In this document: positions 8,218 to 15,989 of the stretch, piece after piece
Layout of the letters: each line of letters begins with the position of its first letter
How positions within the stretch are numbered: the stretch's first letter is position 1
NCBI GenBank assembly: GCA_043759595.1
Contig: JAYVLG010000002.1
Location: 1 to 64,000 of the forward strand
Reading direction: 5' to 3'
DNA from: Sulfurirhabdus sp043759595
GTDB taxonomy: Bacteria; Pseudomonadota; Gammaproteobacteria; Burkholderiales; SMCO01
Length of the DNA stretch: 64,000 nt
Notes under the pieces: model-generated
The model's database searches: none
Told to the model about the DNA's origin: nothing
Seen by the model: only the letters and a program-made list of their open reading frames with translations
Made by a program: the position numbers and the translations under genes

Positions 8218-8757
8218 ATGTCACCTACCTGCGAAATACCACTTATTGAACAAATACTCAGCCAGTGGCAAGGCGTCATCGGCGCTGACTACGAAGGATA
8301 TAAAAATCACGTTAAGCGCATGGCTGCATTCTGTTTATCGCTCCATCATTGTACCGAAGAAGAAAAACAGAAAATCACCATAGCAGCCTGCTTCCACGAC
8401 ATAGGTATCTGGACTGACAAAACCATTGACTACATCGCACCATCTATTCCTCCGGCGATGGCGTATTTGAAAAACAATGACCTCATGAAATGGTCAGAAG
8501 AAATCACTTTAATGATTAGTGAGCACCACAAAATAACCAGTTATAAAAACAAAAAATATCCCTTGGTGGAGATCTTTCGGCAGGGTGATTTAGTCGATTT
8601 TTCTTTAGGTGTTTTTAAATTTGGCTTATCAGCCGACCTGATTAACTCGGTAAAAGCAGCCTATCCCAATTGCGGGTTTCATAAAAACCTGGTCAAGCTG
8701 GCTTCAGCATGGTTTGTCAGGCACCCATGGAATCCCGCGCCTATGATGAAATGGTAA
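8218..8757 (+). CDS. HD-domain metal-dependent phosphohydrolase-like protein
   Basis: A cytosolic protein of 179 residues. ACFHDIGIWTDKTIDY (about residues 59-74) is the HD signature of HD-superfamily metal hydrolases. An earlier His (KNHVKRM or HHCTEE) and the later EHHKIT and RQGDLVDFS segments fit further metal ligands (His-His and Asp). Family members act on nucleotides or phosphorylated small molecules; the substrate here cannot be told. An upstream gap of about 240 bases separates it from the Rieske-like gene, so an operon is not certain. Confidence 0.65.
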   Translation: MSPTCEIPLIEQILSQWQGVIGADYEGYKNHVKRMAAFCLSLHHCTEEEKQKITIAACFHDIGIWTDKTIDYIAPSIPPAMAYLKNNDLMKWSEEITLMISEHHKITSYKNKKYPLVEIFRQGDLVDFSLGVFKFGLSADLINSVKAAYPNCGFHKNLVKLASAWFVRHPWNPAPMMKW

Positions 8758-8848
8758 TATCCAGCAAGGCGCTGCTCCAACACTTTGCCAAAGCTTTCGA
8801 CTGGCAGTCAGGGAAGCTCGCGCGTTAGCTATCTGTTCAGGAAATAAT

Positions 8849-9127
8849 ATGAATGAAAAAAATTGGTACAAAATGGAAACAAATAAAAGCGAAGAAGGCA
8901 CTTATCATTATATTGGCTCATCCTCGTTATCATTCGAAGCCGTAGCGGAAAGAATCGAAAAAGGGCAGCTAGTGCGCCTTGATGATTTATTGTACATGGA
9001 TCGAGGCGAGGTAAAAGAATGGGCAAGCTGGGATAAAAGCCTTCAGCCATCGGTGTTTATTCAACCTGCATGCATTATTTCAATCATGCAGTTTAAAGGC
9101 GACCCGCGCGTGGTTCCCAATAAATAA
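8849..9127 (+). CDS. small conserved-looking hypothetical protein
   Basis: I do not recognise the family. The 92-residue protein has an AGGAA ribosome site before its ATG. It is soluble, with no signal peptide. The C-terminal half (RGEVKEWASWDKSLQPSVFI, then PACIISIMQFKGDPR) reads like a folded domain rather than a random frame. It lies 91 bases after the HD-domain gene and 57 bases before the DUF2157 gene on the same strand. Confidence 0.5.
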   Translation: MNEKNWYKMETNKSEEGTYHYIGSSSLSFEAVAERIEKGQLVRLDDLLYMDRGEVKEWASWDKSLQPSVFIQPACIISIMQFKGDPRVVPNK

Positions 9128-9184
9128 ACACTCGCGCGAATTCAGCGCTTATTCTGGTTTCAAGCATCTTTCGTGAGAGGTACG

Positions 9185-10498
9185 ATGAGCGACAAAGGAT
9201 TTGGTAAACGACTGGCGCAGGAACTGCCGCGCTGGCAACAAGAAGGTTGGGTGACTGCCGAAGGCAAGCAGGCGATCCTCGACGACATTGCCACCCGGCA
9301 GCCTAAACTGGTTTGGGCCTCTTCGCTGGCACTGATTGGTGCGCTCTTGCTGGGTGTTGGTGTCATCACCTGGTTTGCCGCTCACTGGAACGAGATGAAT
9401 AAGCTCACGAAGCTCGTGCTTATCGTGGTTTCCCTCACTGCCAGTCACATCGCGCACGGTCTCTGCCTGACCCGTGACGCACTACCAAAACTCGCGCAGG
9501 GCATGGCGCTTCTCTCCGTATTATTTTTCGGAGCTGCGATCATGCTGATTGGTCAGATTTACCACATCGATGCACACTTCCCTGACGGCATAGCGTTGTG
9601 GGCTGCTGGCGGCCTGCTGACTGCATGGCTGCTCAAATCCCAGCCCGCATTGGTGGCCTCAATCGCGCTGGCAGCTTTGTGGACATGGAACGAGCAATTT
9701 GATTACCGGATGATGAATTGGCCTCTGCTCGGCTATTTGCTGCTTGCCGCCGTGCCGCTGTTACGCCATGAATGGTCTATTGCGGCCCGTGGGTGGGGCG
9801 CGCTCTTTATCCTCTGGATGGTTGGCTGGTATGCCCAGCCATGGTTCAGTGGCTCATGGGAGTCGTATGATCACATTCGCCTGTTTGCTCTGCAAGTGCT
9901 GGGGATTTCTGGCTGCTGGGCACTCGCGCAAGCCAGTGAACATCCTTTTGCCCGTGCCGTGCGCGCTGACTTTCTACTTGCAGCGCTGGCAGGGGCCTTC
10001 GTTTTCACCTTTCCCGACTTTGCGGGGCACCAGGCCAACCCTGCTCGTGACCTTGCACCGTGGTTAATTGCCCTTGCCGGCACCGCAGCGATTTATACGG
10101 CTGGCCTGCTTCGCCTTACCCGAAACAGCGAATTATCCACTGAGCGGCTACGGATTGTCATTGCACTGGGGATAGGTTTTGCTTTACTGCTTGCGATCGA
10201 GGTCATGGTACCTCGCAGTGGTGGATTGCTTGCGCTGTTCTGGAATGCCCTCTTTCTCGGGATGCTTTACTGGATCGGTGATCTCGGTATCCGCCACGGC
10301 GACCGCGCAATGGTGAACAGGGCATTTACCGCCTTTTCAATATTGGTGCTGGCCCGCTACTTTGATACTTTCTGGACACTCCTGGATCGCTCACTCTTCT
10401 TCATGGCTGGCGGCGTGTTGCTCCTGGCCGGTGGCGGCTGGCTGGAGCGCAGACGGCGCACACTCATGCATGATATAGCTGACAGGGGGCAATCATGA
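9185..10498 (+). CDS. DUF2157 multi-pass membrane protein
   Basis: The 437-residue protein begins with a short amphipathic cytosolic region (FGKRLAQELPRWQQEGWVT), the hallmark of DUF2157, followed by about twelve hydrophobic segments from near residue 35 onward. I chose the ATG at 9185 rather than the GTG at 9173 because the purine-rich GAGAGG (9175-9180) then acts as ribosome site. The gene overlaps the next one by four bases (ATGA), and DUF2157 proteins are commonly paired with GDYXXLXY proteins. The biochemical function is unknown; a membrane or envelope-stress role is only a guess. Confidence 0.85.
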   Translation: MSDKGFGKRLAQELPRWQQEGWVTAEGKQAILDDIATRQPKLVWASSLALIGALLLGVGVITWFAAHWNEMNKLTKLVLIVVSLTASHIAHGLCLTRDALPKLAQGMALLSVLFFGAAIMLIGQIYHIDAHFPDGIALWAAGGLLTAWLLKSQPALVASIALAALWTWNEQFDYRMMNWPLLGYLLLAAVPLLRHEWSIAARGWGALFILWMVGWYAQPWFSGSWESYDHIRLFALQVLGISGCWALAQASEHPFARAVRADFLLAALAGAFVFTFPDFAGHQANPARDLAPWLIALAGTAAIYTAGLLRLTRNSELSTERLRIVIALGIGFALLLAIEVMVPRSGGLLALFWNALFLGMLYWIGDLGIRHGDRAMVNRAFTAFSILVLARYFDTFWTLLDRSLFFMAGGVLLLAGGGWLERRRRTLMHDIADRGQS

Positions 10499-11082
10499 AT
10501 CTGTGGCTGAAAATCGCTCTTCTGGCTGGCATTCAAATTACCGCGCTAGCTGCCATGATCGTCGATAAGCAGTGGACCCTGGCGACAGGCACTCCGGTGG
10601 TACTTGAAACTGAACCGGTTGACCCGCGCTCCATGTTCATGGGGGATTATGCGCGCCTTGCCTATGCTGTCAGCCGACTGCATCTCGACGGCGAATCGGC
10701 TCTTGGGGGTGATAAAGACTTCAAACGTTATGACACGGTATGGGTTGCGCTCAAACCCGACCCCAATGGCGCGAAAGCCATCTCGGTCCACCACCAGCGC
10801 AGTGATATCCCGTCCGGTCTTCTGCCACTTAAAGGCGAAGTCCAGTATTCCAACGAATTCGAGTGGGACCGCACAACAAACAAATCGGTTAAACAGCGCA
10901 CACTGAATGTGCGCTACGGCATCGAACAATACTACGTGCAGGAAGGTACTGGCAGGCAAATTGAGCGGCCACAAGGAGGCGAGAAGGTCTCAATGCTTGT
11001 CGCAATCGACACACGTGGAAAAGCTGGCATTCTGGCAGTGTTGCTAAACGGACGAGAACAATACCGGGAGACGCTGTTCTGA
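10495..11082 (+). CDS. GDYXXLXY-domain protein
   Basis: The 195-residue protein has an N-terminal membrane-spanning or signal segment (IALLAGIQITALAAMIV) and then the defining motif GDYARLAY around residues 49-56, within VDPRSMFMGDYARLAY. The rest is beta-rich and probably periplasmic. The start codon overlaps the DUF2157 stop by four bases, so the pair is translated together. Function is not established for the family. A good intrinsic terminator follows. Confidence 0.88.
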   Translation: MNLWLKIALLAGIQITALAAMIVDKQWTLATGTPVVLETEPVDPRSMFMGDYARLAYAVSRLHLDGESALGGDKDFKRYDTVWVALKPDPNGAKAISVHHQRSDIPSGLLPLKGEVQYSNEFEWDRTTNKSVKQRTLNVRYGIEQYYVQEGTGRQIERPQGGEKVSMLVAIDTRGKAGILAVLLNGREQYRETLF

Positions 11083-11208
11083 TAATAACCATTGATCGCT
11101 CTAAAGCTTCATAGGCAATGGTGATTTTAGCAGATATACCCGACCTAACTTTTAAGCATGGCAAGCTTGCAGCGCGCGTTTAATCCAAATGACGGACTGC
11201 CCCGATGA

Positions 11209-11250
11209 CTTGAAAAGCTCAGTGTAATAGCCGAGCCTTTCAAGTTTTTT
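11209..11250 (+). terminator. intrinsic terminator after the DUF2157/GDYXXLXY pair
   Basis: CTTGAAAAGCTC (11209-11220) pairs with GAGCCTTTCAAG (11233-11244) with one G-T pair, and is followed by six T residues (11245-11250). It lies 127 bases after the stop codon of the GDYXXLXY gene. Confidence 0.7.
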
Positions 11251-11358
11251 CAAACAACCACCGAAAGGACTGAGTAATTATGATCAGTCGTTTATGACAT
11301 ACTGAAACATCCTTTCCCCAGACCTGTCATCGAAGTTCAGTTTCAGCAGTGCTGCCAA

Positions 11359-12381
11359 TTAATGAATACCATTAATCTTCAACTCTGCCTCGGTTGCTTC
11401 GATAAACCCATGGTCTGAATATGCAGCCTGGCCAGCTTTAGTGCCCAGAAATTTCAGATACTCCAGTGCGTTTTTTTCATGGGCTGTACCAGGGATGTTA
11501 CCGGCAATATAGTTGACCTCGTTCTTCATGCTATCTTTTTCAGGCAGGTTTACGACACCGACTTTCTGGCCTTCTTTCAGGGCATTCTTGTATTCCGTTG
11601 CCCACACGATACCCACATCCACTTTTCCGGCCTTGATACCGTCAGGAATTTCCCGATGATGAACCGAGGTAAAGTAGACGTTCGGGGCGCCATAACATGA
11701 CTGGCAATTTTTTCCTGCTGATAATTTGTCCCAGAGCGCGTTATTTTCCAGAACTTTTTTGGCATAGAATTTCATGATACCCTCCGTGACAGGGTTAGGC
11801 AGCATCACTTGAAGCTCAGGTCGACCTAGGTCGGCAATACCCTTGATTTTCTTTGGATTACCTTCCGCGACCATTAGCACTAGCTGGTTGTGCATATAAG
11901 TCACGTAGTCTTTACCTTTCCCTGCTTCCTTCAGTTTCTTTACCGAGCCCATGTCCACCATCCCGAATACATCAGGGGTCATCGCATAGTCTTTGTTCTT
12001 GTAAGACCACCCCCCATTCAGAATGGCGTTCATTACCTTACCGGGAGGCATGGTAATCACCCCCACCACTTCCTTGCTGTTTTTCTGAAAGGCATGGATT
12101 ACGTCTTCCATGGCAAAGAATTGATTTCCTGCGAGCCATATGGTCAAGCCCGGTTTTCCGGCCTGCATCAATTCCAGGGCCTGCTCCCCTTTGACTTCTT
12201 TTCCATCGGGATAGAAAACTCGCAAGTCGTCATCCTTGTCAGCTGGAATCGGCTCGAATTTTTTGATGGCCGGGCTTTCCTGTGAGGCTTTTCCCTCATC
12301 AGCTGCAGTAGCAGATTCAACAATAAGTCCCATACTGGATATCGATATAAGCAATGCGGCAAGTAGTCTGTTCAGTTTCAT
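11359..12381 (-). CDS. periplasmic substrate-binding protein, ModA/SBP_bac_11-like, orphan
   Basis: The 340-residue product has a signal peptide (LLAALLISISSMGLIVESATAADE). After an N-terminal extension (residues about 27-70) the body looks like a type II periplasmic binding protein: LTIWLAGNQFFAMEDVIHAF, VVGVITMPPGKVMNAIL, LGRPELQVMLPNPVTEGIMKFY, and DVGIVWATEYKNAL. This is the layout of molybdate/sulfate-type binding proteins. Unusually, a CQSCYG motif (CxxC) sits in the second lobe, suggesting a disulfide, metal or haem-related feature. No ABC permease or ATPase gene adjoins it, so ligand and partner are unknown. Tungstate/molybdate binding is one possibility. Confidence 0.7.
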   Translation of the reverse strand: MKLNRLLAALLISISSMGLIVESATAADEGKASQESPAIKKFEPIPADKDDDLRVFYPDGKEVKGEQALELMQAGKPGLTIWLAGNQFFAMEDVIHAFQKNSKEVVGVITMPPGKVMNAILNGGWSYKNKDYAMTPDVFGMVDMGSVKKLKEAGKGKDYVTYMHNQLVLMVAEGNPKKIKGIADLGRPELQVMLPNPVTEGIMKFYAKKVLENNALWDKLSAGKNCQSCYGAPNVYFTSVHHREIPDGIKAGKVDVGIVWATEYKNALKEGQKVGVVNLPEKDSMKNEVNYIAGNIPGTAHEKNALEYLKFLGTKAGQAAYSDHGFIEATEAELKINGIH

Positions 12382-12497
12382 GATTTATCCTCGTTAGTTT
12401 TAAATGTTACAAGTTTTCCCGGATAACAGGCTTCAGAGTAAACCGGGATAGGGCTACAGCAAAAACACTAAATGTTTAGCTGGTTTTTAAAAGCCCA

Positions 12498-12517
12498 TAT
12501 AATCGTAGCAGATTATA
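12498..12517. promoter_or_regulatory. inverted repeat upstream of the binding-protein gene
   Basis: TATAATC-N6-GATTATA is a perfect 7-6-7 inverted repeat, about 117 bases upstream of the minus-strand binding-protein start. It could be an operator (its outline is loosely like an Mo-responsive ModE site, but the match is not good) or two overlapping -10 elements. The assignment is speculative. Confidence 0.25.
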
Positions 12518-12674
12518 AAAACCATGCTTGACAAACTGCACTTTCAGCCCACGATGATGCGTAATATCCCTGCAAATCAAAACCGCGATTTCAATTACCC
12601 GGGTGACTGATTCATCAGCACAAAACACGCATTTAACACAAAAAAAATTTCCTGATTAGCAAGAAAGCTCAGTT

Positions 12675-12792
12675 TTAACCGCAGAGGCGCTGAGGAATTC
12701 AAGACTTAGCGAGAGTAAATAACCTCGCCAATTAACCTTGCATTACAAATATATTATTTTATGGCACGCCAACTCTGCACCTCAGCGGTTAA
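12675..12792. repeat. TIR element, family A copy 2
   Basis: The left end TTAACCGCAGAGGCGCTGAGG (12675-12695) is identical to the inner-facing right end of copy 1. The right end (up to 12792) is decayed and reads, inverted, TTAACCGCTGAGGTGCAGAG. The central sequence differs from the other copies. Confidence 0.65.
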
Positions 12793-12903
12793 TGCACAAA
12801 GTTGGGTAAACCACTTGGTAAACTCGCCAGCGTGGCGTTAATGATGCACTGCAAACCTATCCTCGGTTAATTGGCTGAGGATAATTGATAATCAGGAAAT
12901 ATT

Positions 12904-14043
12904 TTAATCCAAGGTTTTGCGATAGCGCTTCAAACCTATACCCACCACGAACAAAATAAACAAACCGATTGGCCATAAATGGGGCAGCGTATCCATTACG
13001 CCATTTCCTTTCAGCAGAATGCCACGCACCATTCTCAAAAAATGAGTCAGGGGTAATATTGCTCCGATGGATTGCGCCCAAGGGGGCATGCCGCGGAAGG
13101 GGAACATGAAGCCTGACAGTAACAAAGAGGGCAGAAAAAAGAAAAAAGTCATCTGCATGGCTTGCATCTGGTTCTTTGCAATGGTGGAAAACATGATACC
13201 CACTGAAAGGTTTGCGGCTATAAAGGCGAGAATTACCAGGTACAACATGGGAATACTACCCAGCATCGGCACATTAAAAATCAGGCGTGCAGCAAGCATG
13301 ATCAGCGTTACCTGAATATAGCCAACCAGTATGTAAGGCACGATTTTCCCTGCCATGACTTCAAATGGTTTGACCGGTGTGGCGAGCAGATTTTCCATGG
13401 TACCGCGTTCCCTTTCGCGGGTCATGGCAAGACCGGTCATCATGATCATGGTCATGGTTAATATCACCCCCATCAGACCCGGCACAATATTGTACTGGGT
13501 GATCCCTTCAGGGTTATAGCGCCGGTGAATGTTTACTTCAAAAGCAGCGGGCTTGGGCTGCTGGGCTTGCAAAACGCCTTGCAAGTCACGATTAATTGCC
13601 GTCTGCGCCAGATTATTGATGGCGCTGATTGCATTGCCTGTGGCTGAAGGATCAGTTGCATCTGCTTCTACCAGAATATTTGGACGTTCACCTCTTTGCA
13701 GCTTTCGTGAAAAGTTTTCTGGGATATTGATGACAAATTGCACGTCACCTTCTGCGAGCATTCGATCTGCTTCTGCTTCACTGGTTGCCTGTTTTTCTAC
13801 AACAAAATATTGGCTATTTTCCAAAGCGCGGATAAATGACCTTGAAAACGGACTATGGTCTGCCGACAATACCGCAGTAGGTAAATGTTTAGGGTCGGAA
13901 TTGATGGCGAATCCAAACAGGATCAACTGCATCATGGGAATACCGACCATCATTGCGAAGGTGAGGCGATCCCTTCGCATCTGGATAAACTCTTTCACCA
14001 CGATTGCGGAAAATCGTGACCAGGAAAAACGATCACCTCTCAT
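12904..14043 (-). CDS. ABC-2 type transporter permease
   Basis: The 379-residue inner-membrane protein has one N-terminal helix (MVGIPMMQLILFGFAIN), a periplasmic domain of about 130 residues and then five C-terminal helices. This is the layout of the YbhS/YhhJ-type permeases that export drugs or toxic compounds. TRERERGTMENLLATPV is the conserved ABC-2 coupling segment. The start overlaps the upstream ATPase stop by four bases. It is the last gene of the six-gene efflux operon. Confidence 0.9.
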   Translation of the reverse strand: MRGDRFSWSRFSAIVVKEFIQMRRDRLTFAMMVGIPMMQLILFGFAINSDPKHLPTAVLSADHSPFSRSFIRALENSQYFVVEKQATSEAEADRMLAEGDVQFVINIPENFSRKLQRGERPNILVEADATDPSATGNAISAINNLAQTAINRDLQGVLQAQQPKPAAFEVNIHRRYNPEGITQYNIVPGLMGVILTMTMIMMTGLAMTRERERGTMENLLATPVKPFEVMAGKIVPYILVGYIQVTLIMLAARLIFNVPMLGSIPMLYLVILAFIAANLSVGIMFSTIAKNQMQAMQMTFFFFLPSLLLSGFMFPFRGMPPWAQSIGAILPLTHFLRMVRGILLKGNGVMDTLPHLWPIGLFILFVVGIGLKRYRKTLD

Positions 14044-14969
14044 GAGAAAGTATCCTTCGCCTGATCCATCATTTGAATAAAGACATCTTCCAGGCCGGGT
14101 TTGGCACGTACCCAGCGATAACGATTATCTTCCTGAAATACGGAAATACTCTGATGCAATAGTTCGGCATCGACACCACTTACATGGAGTGTGTTGCCAA
14201 ATGGTACGATTTGTTTGACACCCGGTAACCCACGCAATTGTTCCGCCAGATGAATCAGTTCGTCCCCTTCTACTGACCAGGTAATGATGCCGGAGTTAGC
14301 CACCACTTCTGCCGCAGTGCCATGGATCAGTAAGTTGCCATTAGCAAGATAAGCCAGGCGGTGGCAACGTTCTGCCTCATCCATGTAGTGAGTGCTCACC
14401 AAAACAGTAATCCCATCAGCTGCGAGTTTGTGAATCTCATCCCAGAAATCACGCCGCGCTTTTGGGTCCACCCCTGCGGTGGGCTCATCCAATAGCAACA
14501 AGCGCGGTTCATGCAGCATACAGGCAGCTAATGCCAAGCGCTGTTTCCACCCGCCGGAGAGGTTTCCGGCCAACTGCTTTTGGCGTTTAGTCAGCCCGAG
14601 ACGTTCGAGACTTTTCTCAACCACTTCACGGCGGTTTTTCATACCGTAAACACGTGCAGTAAAATCCAGGTTTTCCTGGATGGTCAGATCTTCGTACAAG
14701 CTGAACCGCTGTGTCATGTAACCGACCTGACGTTTGATTTCAGCGGTTTCCGAAATAACATCAAACCCTAGACAGGTGCCGCTGCCGCTATCCGGCGTCA
14801 GCAGGCCACACAGCATGCGAATCGAGGTGGTTTTGCCACTGCCATTCGGCCCGAGAAAACCATAAATTTCGCCCTTTTTTACCTGCAGACTGAGCTGATT
14901 GACGGCCTGCTTGCCGTCAAAACTTTTACTCAGGCCGTGTACATCAATGACGAAATCACCATTGGACAT
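14040..14969 (-). CDS. ABC transporter ATP-binding protein
   Basis: The 309-residue protein has a single nucleotide-binding domain. Walker A is GPNGSGKTTS (about residues 38-47), the signature is LSGGWKQRLALA, Walker B is LLLLDEPTAGVDP, and the switch His lies in VLVSTHYMDEAERC. The C-terminal 80 residues are the extension typical of drug/polysaccharide-export ATPases of the YbhF/CcmA type. It should power the overlapping permease. Five bases separate it from the upstream HlyD-like gene. Confidence 0.93.
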   Translation of the reverse strand: MSNGDFVIDVHGLSKSFDGKQAVNQLSLQVKKGEIYGFLGPNGSGKTTSIRMLCGLLTPDSGSGTCLGFDVISETAEIKRQVGYMTQRFSLYEDLTIQENLDFTARVYGMKNRREVVEKSLERLGLTKRQKQLAGNLSGGWKQRLALAACMLHEPRLLLLDEPTAGVDPKARRDFWDEIHKLAADGITVLVSTHYMDEAERCHRLAYLANGNLLIHGTAAEVVANSGIITWSVEGDELIHLAEQLRGLPGVKQIVPFGNTLHVSGVDAELLHQSISVFQEDNRYRWVRAKPGLEDVFIQMMDQAKDTFS

Positions 14970-14974
14970 AAGAT

Positions 14975-15922
14975 TTACAATGCCACATCGACAGGTTGAC
15001 CCGGATGCAGTTTAACTGCATCTGCGGGAGTTGTTCTTGCTTCAATCAGGAACACCAGCTTGCTGCGGTTTTCTTTGCTGTAGATGACAGGAGGGGTGTA
15101 TTCGGCTTGCGGCGAAATATAAGAAATTTCGGCAGCGATTGCAGGGCCGCAACTATCACAACTAATTTTCACTTTTTGACTCAGATGCAAACTTCCCAAC
15201 GTATTCTCCGTGACGAAGAAACGCACTTTGATATTCTCTGGAGGCAGTAGCGAGACAACCGGGCTGCCTGCAGGCACCCATTCTCCTTGTACATATAAGG
15301 TATCTTGAACTAAGCCTGTAGCCGGTGAAGTGATGGATTTTTGGGCTAGTTTCCACTCCGCCTGTTTAAGTGCGGCTTGGGCGGCAGCCACATCGGATTC
15401 AGCGGCGCTGATTTCGTCGATCCGCGCACTCAACTGCGCAGTGGCTAATTGTGCATTCAACTCAGCAATACGTGCCCGATTACTTATCAATGCAGTACGC
15501 CCTGCATCCAGTTTTTGCTTCGAAATAAATCCTGTTGCCGCCAACTTTTCATCGCGACGAAAATCCTGCTCCGACTGTTTCAGTGATGCCTGAACCTGAT
15601 CTCGCTGGGCGCGTATTGCTGCCAGTTCTGAAGGCCGTTTACCCTTACGCAAATTCTCCAGCTGGAACTCAGTTCGATGCAAGCGTTCCTCTGCTTCCAT
15701 GCGCGCTGCTTTTTCATTTTCCTGCTCCAGTACAAAAATCGGTGCTGATTTCTGCACTTGATTTCCCCGCTGCACATTTAGCGAAATCAAGGACCCCGCA
15801 TAGGGTGCGGCCACTCTCAGAAACTCACCTTCGGCATAACCTTGATAAACATTACTCGGCTGCGCATTGCATCCGACCAACACCATTGAAAGTGCACTCG
15901 CAATCATGCCTGCTTTGTACAT
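14975..15922 (-). CDS. HlyD-family periplasmic adaptor lipoprotein (YbhG-like)
   Basis: The 315-residue protein starts with a lipoprotein signal (lipobox VLVGC, cysteine near 18). A biotinyl-lipoyl-like half motif (VAAPYAGSLISLNVQRGNQV) follows. Then comes a long alpha-helical coiled-coil hairpin, about residues 70-190, rich in Glu, Gln, Arg and Ala. The second lipoyl half is ITSPATGLVQDTLYVQGEWV and a beta-barrel closes the chain. Such adaptors link inner-membrane ABC pumps to an outer-membrane channel. It precedes the ATPase by five bases and follows the RND pump gene by 67. Confidence 0.9.
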   Translation of the reverse strand: MYKAGMIASALSMVLVGCNAQPSNVYQGYAEGEFLRVAAPYAGSLISLNVQRGNQVQKSAPIFVLEQENEKAARMEAEERLHRTEFQLENLRKGKRPSELAAIRAQRDQVQASLKQSEQDFRRDEKLAATGFISKQKLDAGRTALISNRARIAELNAQLATAQLSARIDEISAAESDVAAAQAALKQAEWKLAQKSITSPATGLVQDTLYVQGEWVPAGSPVVSLLPPENIKVRFFVTENTLGSLHLSQKVKISCDSCGPAIAAEISYISPQAEYTPPVIYSKENRSKLVFLIEARTTPADAVKLHPGQPVDVAL

Positions 15923-15989
15923 AATTATTTTTCCATTCCAACTGTATCGAACCTGATTTACAGGCTGTATAGTATCGATTCAAAACAAA

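Larger units (their letters stand above)
12382..12903. other. gap between binding-protein gene and efflux operon end
   Basis: No gene is seen in these 520 bases. They contain the promoter side of the minus-strand binding-protein gene, a perfect inverted repeat (12498-12517) and a family A terminal-inverted-repeat element (12675-12792). Confidence 0.45.

Noticed and set aside
8751..8828. A 25-codon frame starting at the end of the HD-domain gene
   Set aside because: Too short, overlaps the upstream gene end, and resembles nothing.
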